Origin: Phytophthora sp. 'mugwort'
Lineage: Eukaryota; Oomycota; Peronosporomycetes; Peronosporales; Peronosporaceae
Length of the DNA: 64,000 nt
Direction: 5' to 3'
NCBI GenBank assembly: GCA_033558025.1
Contig: JAUCEF010000004.1
Location: 3,844,001 to 3,908,000, forward strand
Within the stretch, counting starts at the first letter, position 1. Every line of letters starts with the position of its first letter. The notes below the pieces were generated by a model. That model was not told the DNA's origin, searched no databases, and worked only from the letters and a program-made list of their open reading frames with translations. The position numbers were made by a program, and so were the translations under genes. This document shows, piece by piece, positions 55,359 through 64,000 of this stretch.

Positions 55359-56148
55359 TTAATCAAATGAAAAGCGTGACCAAATAACTCCAGTCGTCCG
55401 TTCGAACATATCCGCACGTAGAAGGCCGGAAGATAGGCGTCGTGAACACGGTCGTAAAGCACGACGATCAGTGTCTGCGTGAGCGGCATTGAGTACCATG
55501 AATGTCGCGTCGATAATGAGAGTGGCACCTGCGTACCGCATCAACCGCAAGAGGTCAGGATGCGTGTCTCTATGCAACCGCCGGCATTGCTGCCGAATTG
55601 CAAAGTTTCGCTGGCCTGTTGGCGACACAGTCCACACACTTTACTCCTCAACCGTCAGAAATGTTTTCACCCGTCCCGTCTCTGTGTAGTCGCTTGACTA
55701 GGCTCGCGGTCTCTGTCTTGTTGGGGAAGCGCAAATCGTCCATCTCGTCGTATTTGAGAGTCGTAGCGTCACGTTCGTCTGTCTAGATCAGAGCATGGAC
55801 TTCGATCATCGCTAGCATTTTGTCCCTCACGTCATTTTTTTGATCCGCCACGCGGGCAAATGCGTGCACGCCTGTTGCAATAACTTCACCACGGTCACCA
55901 GGCTCGCCATTTGCTGCGCTTAGACATATAGTCAGCCGCGCCTTGCATCCACAGATCTGGGTTTGTTGCACACGTAGTAGCTGGCGCTGTTCCTCTTGTA
56001 GTAGCATAAGGCACGTTGGAAGTCCATCTTGCGTGGCTGCTGGTAGACGTTCGTAGATAAATGAAGGAATTGTGATGCTGGAAGTAAATGATGAAGTGAG
56101 TGCATTAGAGTTGTTTATGCTTCTCTCCCATGGCTTCTTAAATCCCAA
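55359..56148 (-). pseudogene. MULE transposase N-terminal fragment
   Basis: Minus strand: 55783-56148 reads FIYERLPAATQDGLPTCLML and QICGCKARLTICLS, a FLYWCH-like finger region, followed by ATGVHAFARVADQKNDVRDK. The frame continues over stops to VKCVDCVANRPAKL, then in 55400-55640 the start of the DDE core: LMRYAGATLIIDATF (first Asp) and, after a frameshift, LTQTLIVVLYDRVHDAYLPA then FYV. The element ends there: 5' part only. Confidence 0.65.
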
Positions 56149-56849
56149 CCCTCGATGCCTCTTTCATGTTGGCTTCTTGTATATGTTTGTCATCAACAAC
56201 CGGTTACAGCTCCTCTGAACCACCAATATGACTATCTTGGTAATCATCCAATCATAGCACGTTTATCCCGAACCGCGCGCACAGCCTGCTGCGTTAGAGA
56301 TCCGTGCAAGGGCGATAACGCTTCAATATATCGACCACACTGGCAGGTACTTCATCACTGAAAAGGAAGAATGGTGACTAGTGGCTCATGCGGCGGCGAT
56401 TTTTTTTGTTTTGCTGGAACATGTTTATTTATCGATTTCCGGTTGGGTTAGCTATCACTTATTCATTTCTACCATGCTCGATATTTGAAGTACGCACACG
56501 GAAGGGCGTTAATACGGCACAGAAAGGTCACTGCGCGTGCTGTATATATATGTCAGGTAAGCACGACTGCGTTTAATATATATTATAGCTGCTCCGGTAA
56601 CAACTAACCGTCGCCTGTCTGTCTTAGGACGGAAACTCGCGGAACAGCGCGACCTCTGCGTATAGAAACGTCAGGAAGGGCTGCATTCCAAGCTATAGCT
56701 GACCAGCTCAAAATACACGTGTCTAGAGCTAAGGCATTGTCGCGAACGCAAAGAGAGCAGTCAAACTCACTCCGGGCTACGTTCGGGCCGTCCTCGGAAG
56801 ACTAGCGTTGGCGAGGGCCACCAGATCGTCCGTGAAGCAAAGCAAACCT
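56149..56849. other. Gene-free AT-rich stretch
   Basis: Short frames only. No repeats or RNA genes recognised. Confidence 0.35.
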
Positions 56850-57640
56850 CCGACTTAGTGCCGAGTAACTTGCCGCCACGGTCAAAGAAGACCACGGCAT
56901 CACTATTTTCACGCAAACAGTGCGAAAACGCATCAAGTGGTCGTTCTGCACGCAAGAAACCGTTACGGAGCGAAAGGAACGTTAAGGCGCGCCTGGTGTA
57001 CGCAGATATCATGTTGAAGTACAAGGACAACGACGAGAAAAAAGTATCTTCAGTGACGAGCCGTCTGTATGGCTTGCGGGGGCTGCTAAAAAGATTTGTG
57101 TGGCGTAAACACAGGAAAAGTTCAAGAATGAGTGTCTGGTGCCCACATTCAAATCGGGGAGAGAGACGCTGATTGTTTGGGGGTGAATCTCGAATGAAGG
57201 TGTTGGAGCCTTTCACTTGTGTGAATAAAGTATAACCGGTGCGCTCTGCAAGACAATTCTCGAAAAAAAAATCTACACGTTACTGTCACAGTCATGGCTA
57301 TTGAGGAAGGTTACAAGTTCGTGCCCACGGTGCCCCTGGCCACCGTTCGAAACCCGGCCAAACTATCTCAGAGAGAAACGAAAGTGGAAGTGCTTGAGCA
57401 TTCATCTCAAAGCCCAGTTCTCAATCCAATTGAGAATTTGTGGGCTCACGTAAAGCAGGAGCTACAATGGCGTGCATCGAGGACCCAAAGGTAAAAATCG
57501 AAGCTGTTTGGTACGATATTGATCCTGTCATGGTTCAAAACTTGTACCTTTCAATGCCGAACGACTGCAACAGGTCCAAGACATCGCGGCGGTCATACGA
57601 AGTACTATGGGTCCTATCATGCTCCTTAGATGGATAATAC
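56850..57640 (+). pseudogene. Tc1/mariner transposase remnant
   Basis: Plus strand. The DDE core begins in about 57045-57110 as FSDEPSVWLAGAAKKICVA (catalytic Asp in FSDE), continues across frames with KFKNECLVPTFKSGRETLIV (about 57115-57178), SNEGVGAFHLCE (57190-57220), and KPAKLSQRETKVEVLEHSSQ. It ends with SPVLNPIENLWAHVKQEL (57415-57470, the Tc1 signature around the third acidic residue). The following VKIEAVWYDIDPVMVQNLYL and the end LLRWI fit Tc1 C-termini. The middle catalytic Asp (HDGAPxH in relatives) is lost. Many frameshifts; inactive. Confidence 0.75.
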
Positions 57641-58072
57641 TGTGGTAGAGCGGCGGTCGTACCTTTAGAAGGGCCGAGGAAATCATAAAAAAAAATGGAA
57701 GTGGGTGTGGCTCTAAGAATTAAACGGTTTAGGCGCTCAAACATGAATACATTTTTTTAAATGGTCACCACCGCTCAATGAAGAAAATATTTACAGACAG
57801 CAAGTAAAGAATCGCAAGTGATTTCAGCAAGAATTCCATTATCGCGCAAAATGCGTCGAACTAGTAGCTCAAGTTTAGTTATTCATTAACATACTGATGG
57901 TGGCCTTGGATGTAGACTTTCTGTACCAGTTGTACACAAACATAAACCGTCAAGCCTCGTTTCTAATCCCTGGCCTATTGCGCCTGCTTCACTTCATACA
58001 CAAACGTGATCACCACCGCATGTAGGACATTCTCCGTATAATTGTGTATTATATGTCTGCAGCTCGTCGTTC

Positions 58073-59010
58073 ATGAAGCTGCTGGCACGCTTTTCTCAGT
58101 TTCACGAGATCCCGTGCTACAGTCCGCTCGGAGGCCGACCTCCTGTCCTTCAGCGCATGCATCAGGTCTTGGGTTTGGTGTTGGTTTACTATGTTGGGTC
58201 CATGCATCATAAGAAAGTGTGTCTAACGTTTGGAGTGCCTCCTGCAACTACGAGCCGCATCTTCCTCGCGGGTGAGACATCGCTAGAGAAGGCTTTGCAT
58301 GGCTTCCGACCAGCGCGCGTATGTTGGCCTCCCCTCACGCGGCAGAAGGCGCTGGCCAAATAAATCTCACTTCGCGAACCTCCCCTCCAATTTACATGGG
58401 GTTTCATTGACGGCAAGAACTTCAAGTTTGTTAATTTAACATGGGGTATCTTGGTGGCAATGGGTTCGATAACCTCTACATATTCGCTTTTGCATGGCAG
58501 GTGCAGCAACCATCCAACCCGATCTACAAACTGCATTCTACAACGGGTGGTTGCACGTTGTATAGACTGTAGTGCAGATGGCCTCATCGTATGGGCGAAA
58601 CATAACTGCCCGGGCAGTTGGAATGATGCAGACAACTGCCTTGGGTTCCGGTAGTGCTTGATTGACACGATGTTCTGTCCTGATCAGCGATACGGGGTCA
58701 TTGCGGACAGCACCTTCCCGTGATCAGAGGACATGACCGGCCGGATTATGACACCTCTCAAGGAGGGGGACATTACTCGATCATTGCCATCACTGCGGCC
58801 TGCAGCTCAAATGCTGTCGGGCGGCATAATGGGGCATGGGGTACGTCGAAAAAGTCTACAAAAGAGCCCTGATGCCGCTGCTGGCCGATCGTCATCGGCG
58901 AGGAATGAGACTGGAGAATATGTTCCGACTTTGTAATTATCGCGTATGAACTGTCGAGGTTAGTCAAATACGAACCACGTTCGTTTATGGTGTCCATGAC
59001 AACCAATGAA
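58073..59010 (+). pseudogene. PIF/Harbinger-type transposase, second copy
   Basis: Plus strand: 58073-58363 is open (PPVLQRMHQVLGLVLVYYVG, KKVCLTFGVPPATTSRIFLA). The core GFIDGKNFKF (first Asp) is at about 58400-58430. An intron-like 70-nt segment follows (58430-58500, ends GCATGGCAG), then VQQPSNPIYKLHS in frame 3, SADGLIVWAKHNCPGSWNDA (second Asp, 58570-58630) and CLGFR. After a frameshift come DQRYGVIADS-type and DMTGRIMTPLKEGDITRSLP (58730-58790), then YNYR-type C-terminal residues before 59010. It is convergent with the Myb-like ORF at 59200-60330, an arrangement expected for a two-gene Harbinger element. Confidence 0.75.
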
Positions 59011-59199
59011 CTTAGTTAGAGATATTGGTGTCGTGCAACTTCGTTTGAAGAAACTGAGCACACAATCAACGGTAAAATGGTGAGTCGCTCTTTCTTATAT
59101 AACTACGAACCTCCTTCGTTTGAATTTATAGTTCCGCTTGCATCTAGCGACCTAACCATGCAATGTCTTCATTCACGTTTGTAGAGTGACGTGAGCAAC

Positions 59200-60330
59200 A
59201 GCATCATTTGCTAGTATCGTTGGCGAGCTTCCGCTCGGTCCAACTCGAGCCTCTCGTCGTATCTGGGCGCTATTCATCGCGCTCCTTCTCCCATCTCGCG
59301 GTCTGAGCGGCTTCAGCCCTCAACCTCTCTTCGCGAGCAAGCGTTGCATTCTCGAGATCAAATCGGGGCTGGGCATCGGCGGCCGCCAATTCATCGCGCC
59401 TAGTCCGTTCCCGTTCCTCGCGCTCCCGAGCAGCTGAAGCCTCTTTGGCCTCTCTGTCTTCACGTCGGCGCTTCTCTTCTGAGAAATCCTATACGTTCGG
59501 ACTCCTCCTAAATAGCAGAATCGTCTGCATCATGTCCGTCCTGCCATCCATATCAACCTTGGCTACCGCCAACAGATCTTTCTGCATATCAGCTAATTTC
59601 CGGTTAGCAGCACCCGCTTGGCCCTGTTGTAAGTCGCCTGCCATCCCTCGCTCTGAGATCTCTTCGTGAGATTATCGATCTTGTCTCTATACAGGCCCAG
59701 GTCTTGGCCGCCCAAACGAGCTATTGAAGCACTGAGCCTAGGGTATCGCTCCTGTTCCCTGGTGTCGGAGGTGGTCCGAGCTGGGTGGGTACTTAGAAGG
59801 GCTCCATTTGGAGACAACACGGTAGGCAGCACAAGTCGTCTTGTCTCTCGGACGCGTTCTCGTCATCTTCAGCAGCAACAACAACAGGAGAGCTACTACA
59901 GGGACCCTCCGCATCCATGCCCTGCTCTTCTTCTGCGTTGCTTTGATCCTTGGGATGAAGCCGTTTGGTGCGGATGGCGTCTCCTACAACTGCATCATCG
60001 TCGGGTTCTTCGTGGGGCCAGTTAAATGCTGTTCTACCCGCAATGGACAACTCGGTCGACTGCTGGATATCTCTCGCCCACTCGACGTACAGAGATATCC
60101 CCCTCCCTCGCTGGTTTCTTCTTGTTGTATATCCTTGAACTTCCTGCGCAGAGATGCGAAATCCCTTCGGCCCAGTGCAAGGGTCTCACCTTGTTGTATA
60201 TCCCCCCACGCGTTCCCAGTGATTCTTTTCCAAGGTTTCAGGTTAGTTATGGCGTTACCCTTAGAAGCAATAACACTTCCTCAAAGTAGTTACTGTAATC
60301 TACCCCGCGCCCCTTCTGAATACAGCAATA
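59200..60330 (-). pseudogene. Myb/SANT-like, coiled-coil partner protein of Harbinger elements
   Basis: Minus strand, frame-broken. Around 60110-60250 the pieces LEKNHWERVGG, IYNKVRPLHWAE, RRDFASLRRKFKDIQQ and IYNKKKPARGG together give a Myb/SANT-type trihelix (W-x2-V, then RD-x2-SLRRKFK). Then AFNWPHEEPDDDAVVGDAI, an acidic region with ASERQDDLCC, QSEGWQATYNRAKR (59593-59832), AANRKLADMQKDLLAVA and MMQTILLFRRS. A long basic coiled coil follows (EEKRRREDREAKEASAAR and RREREERERTRRDELAAAD-like, 59270-59480). PIF/Harbinger elements carry a Myb-like DNA-binding protein beside the transposase; this fits that role. Confidence 0.6.
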
Positions 60331-60787
60331 CGATCACCACACGGAAGACGTTAGCACAGTGCTCATGACTTCGTATCCTCCTGCGTACTTAGGCGGCATC
60401 GCGTTCCCCGCTCGCTGATTGCACTGTGATTTTGCATGGAAGAAAAAATAACCTTGAGGCCCAGTTACCTATCGTTTGTGTACGATAGTGAAAAACCTAG
60501 GATAGCTGGAATGCCCACGTCGACCACCCACGTGGGGTGGGTACATTGTTATGCAAGTCCGCTATTCTCCCTCTCTGGCGTCTCCAGCTTCGTATAAGCT
60601 CTACATGGGGACATGATACCGACCATGAGGAAGACCATAAATGGGTTGATGCTGAAACAGATAAAGATTGGACTTGAAATTCGAATGTAATGTCGTACAG
60701 CTAGACACTAGCAACGGATAGTCATCGAAGCTTGATTACCCGTTGCCATACACACAAGATTGTAACCATTATCTGTCAGATGTGCTT
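60331..60787. other. Gene-free stretch
   Basis: No ORF or repeat of note. Confidence 0.4.
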
Positions 60788-61249
60788 TCAGAGCTCGCTG
60801 AGGTCTTTCAAATGTTGAAGGTGGCGGTGCTGGCAGCCTTCCCAACCACAATAGCATATAAACCAGAGGGAAGACCCGTATGAGCTTCGCCCGGGAACAC
60901 ATCCCGGATTGTAACTGCGACGACGGTAAGATGGCGATCCGGCCATCACCTCTTGGAAACGCGCATTCGGGTTGCAGTGGAGGATGACGAAACGCATCAT
61001 ACCACCCGAGCGAATCGCATCTACCCCCGCATACTTATCAGTAGTTGTTAGAGTTTCCAGGTGCATGCGGTAGTCGTCGTTCTTCATCTGTCTCGAGCCT
61101 TGTGGCCCGAACAACATGAGATGACCCACGTACTGTCCTACTACTTGACCGGACGGTATAGGCCCACCGGATACGGCACCATACTCGTCAGCAAGAAGGT
61201 TCCATATTAGACTCAAAGTCGGGTCTTCGCGCAACCAGTTGCCGCACAT
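60788..61249 (-). CDS. Unidentified ORF, possibly part of a broken gene
   Basis: 153-codon minus-strand frame with coding-like composition: NWLREDPTLSLIWNLLADEY, SGQVVGQYVGHLMLFGPQGS, SGGMMRFVILHCNPNARFQE, then a Tyr/Ser-rich end. Upstream on the same strand 61188-61397 (AAVQNSTNLHRATTREIIGT, SALFLCGDVRQLVARRPDFE) overlaps by 62 bp in another frame and joins it naturally at the NWLREDP / QLVARRPDFES position, so both look like one gene with a frameshift. No domain recognised. Confidence 0.35.
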   Translation of the reverse strand: MCGNWLREDPTLSLIWNLLADEYGAVSGGPIPSGQVVGQYVGHLMLFGPQGSRQMKNDDYRMHLETLTTTDKYAGVDAIRSGGMMRFVILHCNPNARFQEVMAGSPSYRRRSYNPGCVPGRSSYGSSLWFICYCGWEGCQHRHLQHLKDLSEL

Positions 61250-61320
61250 CCCCGCAAAGGAACAGTGCGCTCACAGCAGTACCTATTATTTCTCGGGTTG
61301 TGGCACGATGGAGATTTGTG

Positions 61321-61980
61321 CTATTCTGTACAGCCGCATAACTTGCCCACAGGGACTGAAGGGAACTTCCAATGGCGCGGGTTGACCATGTCGTCAACGA
61401 AGCTAACGAACGACGGCCAACTCACTGGTTGCCAGTCGTTAATTCGGGGATTGCTCTGCGATACACCCAAATACGCAAATCCTTGCGATCCGCATGAAGA
61501 CACACTTTCGGACTGTGTCGATGTTAGTTGCGACAAAGCCGCCTGAGCCGGCACCAGCAGTGTTTCTGAACTCTCACTATGCACCCCCCCCCCCCCCCGA
61601 GCCTTTTGGTAGGTGAGACTTGGTGACTGGCGAGGTGCGAGGTGCGAGGGGTAAACGGAGCAGAGCCTTGACTGCCGGTGTCCTTCAACCCGAGCCTCGC
61701 CGGCACGACTACGACCACGGGGAGACTGAGTCCACGGTGGCGATTGTGTACATGGCGGTGATTCGGTGCTCTGTGATGCGTGAGAGGTAGACCACACGTC
61801 TGTGATCGTAGTGACCGTGTCGATCGATACGAAAACAGACTCAGCCTCCAACCCATCCAGCCGCGAGTATTCAGAAGCCAGCCCGGTAGCACCCACAAAA
61901 TCAGTTAAACGTCCGTAAACTCCCCGGAAAGAGAGTATAGTGGTAAAGGCATCATAGTTGCCCGAGGTAATCCCTCGCAT
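61321..61980 (-). CDS. Unidentified ORF, upstream part of the same broken gene
   Basis: 219-codon minus-strand frame. The first 65 residues (TSGNYDAFTTILSFRGVYGR, LTDFVGATGLASEYSRLDGL, ESVFVSIDTVTTITDVW) look like a folded domain. A Ser/Pro/Thr-rich linker containing a Gly run from poly(C) follows, then PRINDWQPVSWPSFVSFVDD and MVNPRHWKFPSVPVGKL. The order fits an upstream part of the gene seen at 60788-61397, shifted by frame at about 61330. I cannot name it. Confidence 0.3.
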   Translation of the reverse strand: MRGITSGNYDAFTTILSFRGVYGRLTDFVGATGLASEYSRLDGLEAESVFVSIDTVTTITDVWSTSHASQSTESPPCTQSPPWTQSPRGRSRAGEARVEGHRQSRLCSVYPSHLAPRQSPSLTYQKARGGGGVHSESSETLLVPAQAALSQLTSTQSESVSSCGSQGFAYLGVSQSNPRINDWQPVSWPSFVSFVDDMVNPRHWKFPSVPVGKLCGCTE

Positions 61981-62681
61981 AGGGAACGTGAATGATCCAT
62001 TCTACCTCATTGTCAAGCTCACGAGGCTTGCATGGCTTCGTCCGCTCGATGCCGCGTTCTCACACTCCAGTACGGGCAGCAAACGGGCAACGTCGCTTCT
62101 CAAACTCAGTGCCAGCATCCTGGCGAACCTACAGAACACCAAGACCACTCCGTATTAGTCTCTGGCGCTGCGAAATAAATCTATATGACAATACCCGCTT
62201 GAATGGGATGCGGGGGCTATCACCACTATAGTTCCCTGTCCCCACTCCATCATCCCCGTCACGACGTCGTTTTCCTTTCTCGCTTTTCATATTGGATCGA
62301 TCCTACGAACCAAATGCATGACATCGTTCGGATCGAGGGCAGCTCACGTTTGGAAATTGACAGGACTGCAAATCCCACGGGTAGACTCGTACACGAAGCT
62401 CGAGGATCTATGGGGAGAAACATAGATCCTCAACAAACGTAATCAACGTCAACATAACAGACGTAGCCTAAGATAAACTCATCTTCTCCAAGCGAGCACT
62501 TAACACTATTGTAAAATCCGTCGATGCTCAGCGAAGCCAAATTTAAAAAAAAATGAGGACGTGGGCGTGAACCTCCACTGTGATACGCGCGAAGCATTTA
62601 AAGATCCCGCTCGATTTCAAACGGGATGGTTCGTGCTAAATGGAGGTGTTGAAGTAGTGCCATAATGAAGTCTAAACGTAG
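61981..62681. other. Gene-free stretch
   Basis: Overlapping short frames with no motif; becomes AT-rich after 62450. Confidence 0.35.
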
Positions 62682-62960
62682 ATTTATGCGGTTGCAGCTT
62701 GAGAGACCCTAAATTGGCCGCATTAAACGAGATTCCTCGTATTAAAATGAATTGCTTGGTGAGACGGGTTTGATGGAAAGCCAAACAATTGTTTTAATGC
62801 GAGTGATTTTCATGCGGCTTTTAATGCGCGGGTTAGGGTCACATTAAACCGTTTTTGCAAGGTTGTGGAAGGCGCCCAATGGCGCGGTATCAAAAATTAA
62901 CTAAAACCGTTTTTTTTATCCCGCGTTTAGTATCACCCCGTTCTTGCAACCGCATTAAAT
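62682..62960. repeat. MITE-like inverted-repeat segment
   Basis: ATTTATGCGGTTGCA (62682-62696) recurs inverted as TGCAACCGCATTAAAT (62945-62960), with one extra T. Inside are several TTAATGCG / CGCATTAAA copies in both directions. No ORF. About 280 bp, consistent with a miniature inverted-repeat element. Confidence 0.5.
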
Positions 62961-63668
62961 ATGATCATATAGTTCGTAGGGCCTCAAACTGCTGAAGAAC
63001 GTACCTGATCGCATGGAATGGAGGTGGCTCGCCACAACTGCAAGGTAACTTGTGCTGCCGTGTCGGTTGGGAAACGGACATGATCGTTACGAAACTGATC
63101 TCTTACATATTAGTCTGTATAGTATAATATAAAGCAGGGCGTGTGGAAGGACGAGCGACTGAGCACCGGCCATACATGGCACTCACAACCCAATATCCCA
63201 GCCAGCCCCCAAGCCGTCCAAGCCAAATTCCATGGAGCAGTTCTGGCCCCGCCCGTCACGGGTTTATCCCTAAAGTGCTATCTACAATATGAGGAACAAA
63301 CTGAAAGCAAGCAAGACTCTATGACACGAACACTCCCCTTTCGGTACCACCCCTCTATCTAAGGCGGTTCTCAGAACTCGTTAGGCGGTCGAAGGTGATG
63401 TAGTGACGCATTCAGACGCCGCCGTTACTCAACAGCGCGCCTGCGCAGATCTTGTAGAATATGCCGCTTTTTAACGCGTCCGGATGTCACATGCAGCATG
63501 CATAGGCGGAAGGATGTAGGTATTCCCCAGTTGCAGCTTAAGGGGCATTCACGACTCTATATCTTTACATAGACAAATCTTCCTGGATTTGACCTTAGCG
63601 AATTGTTCCACACTTAGAATGATTAATCAACTCAAGTGAGAGTGACTGATGCGACATATCTGGCCGGA

Positions 63669-63716
63669 CATAGCTTTATATTTATAATACTTTTGTACTA
63701 CAAATATAAAGCTATG
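63669..63716. repeat. Foldback, 15-bp perfect arms
   Basis: CATAGCTTTATATTT (63669-63683) and AAATATAAAGCTATG (63702-63716), with an 18-nt AT-rich loop, in gene-free AT-rich DNA. The rest of 62961-64000 holds nothing I recognise. Confidence 0.8.
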
Positions 63717-64000
63717 CCCTCCCATATATGTATATAGTAGTATTTAAAGACCCTCAGTACGTCGTGTTTTTATCCAAACCAATGATAAAAAAATCGATAA
63801 AACTCTCTTGTACCGGTTTTCGAAGACACTCACTGTACATTTTATTGGACGATATTGGGCAAAACGCATTTAGGTAAATACCGAACTATATCGTTCATAT
63901 ACGGTAACTTCCGGTAGGGTGAATAATATTGGCCAGCATTATAGGTAATTAAGTAAACTTTAGGGGACTAATTATCTTTCATTGACTTTCGCTGCTTTTG

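Overview
The window looks like nuclear DNA of a plant-pathogen-type oomycete (Phytophthora, downy mildew or close relative). This rests on intron-poor genes with short introns (about 70-100 nt, CTAAC branch sites), an oomycete-style mix of transposon families (FLYWCH/SWIM MULEs, BED-hAT, PIF/Harbinger with a Myb-like partner, Merlin, Tc1, Ty1/copia), and a host gene content of GH17 glucanase, FIBP, a Tim17-family protein, an EF-hand protein and a PH-C2-VASt-DysF protein. Genus cannot be fixed without a database search.

Layout. 0-18.5 kb is almost entirely dead transposons (hAT, two MULEs, an OTU-protease-like ORF, a gag fragment, a Merlin transposase, a ZSWIM3-like MULE N-terminus, a TA-flanked inverted-repeat element), plus one broken secreted GH17 glucanase gene at 2.8-3.9 kb. 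18.6-23.6 kb is a compact island of live genes: Tim17-family membrane protein (+), a seven-exon five-EF-hand protein (+), and FIBP (-), the last two tail to tail 50 bp apart. 25.4-30.2 kb is an old Ty1/copia element, still framed by recognisable LTRs and a 5-bp duplication, with a PIF/Harbinger transposase inside it. 30.3-36.6 kb is degenerate sequence with a hAT transposase. 36.6-46.3 kb is a ZSWIM3-like MULE gene split by a much younger copia element (39271-46070, AGAAG duplication). 46.7-52 kb is a second gene island: a 69-residue signal-peptide protein (-), a 1059-residue PH-C2-VASt-VASt-DysF protein (-), and a 227-residue membrane-anchored acidic protein (+). 52.4-60.4 kb is again transposon remains (hAT, MULE, Tc1/mariner, Harbinger transposase with a convergent Myb-like ORF). 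60.7-64 kb holds unidentified degenerate ORFs, a MITE-like repeat and AT-rich DNA.

The picture is the gene-island / repeat-sea structure known from Phytophthora genomes. The two copia elements show two ages of invasion: heavily decayed LTRs at 25-30 kb, near-identical LTRs at 39-46 kb. The younger one carries a primer-binding site matching the anticodon arm, not the 3' end, of initiator tRNA-Met. Other strong oddities are a perfect 55-bp palindrome inside a coding exon of the EF-hand gene, and at least seven poly(C)/poly(G) runs of 11-23 bp, nearly all in repeat-derived DNA. Coordinates of degenerate elements are approximate: their reading frames are broken and ends were set by motif, not by alignment.
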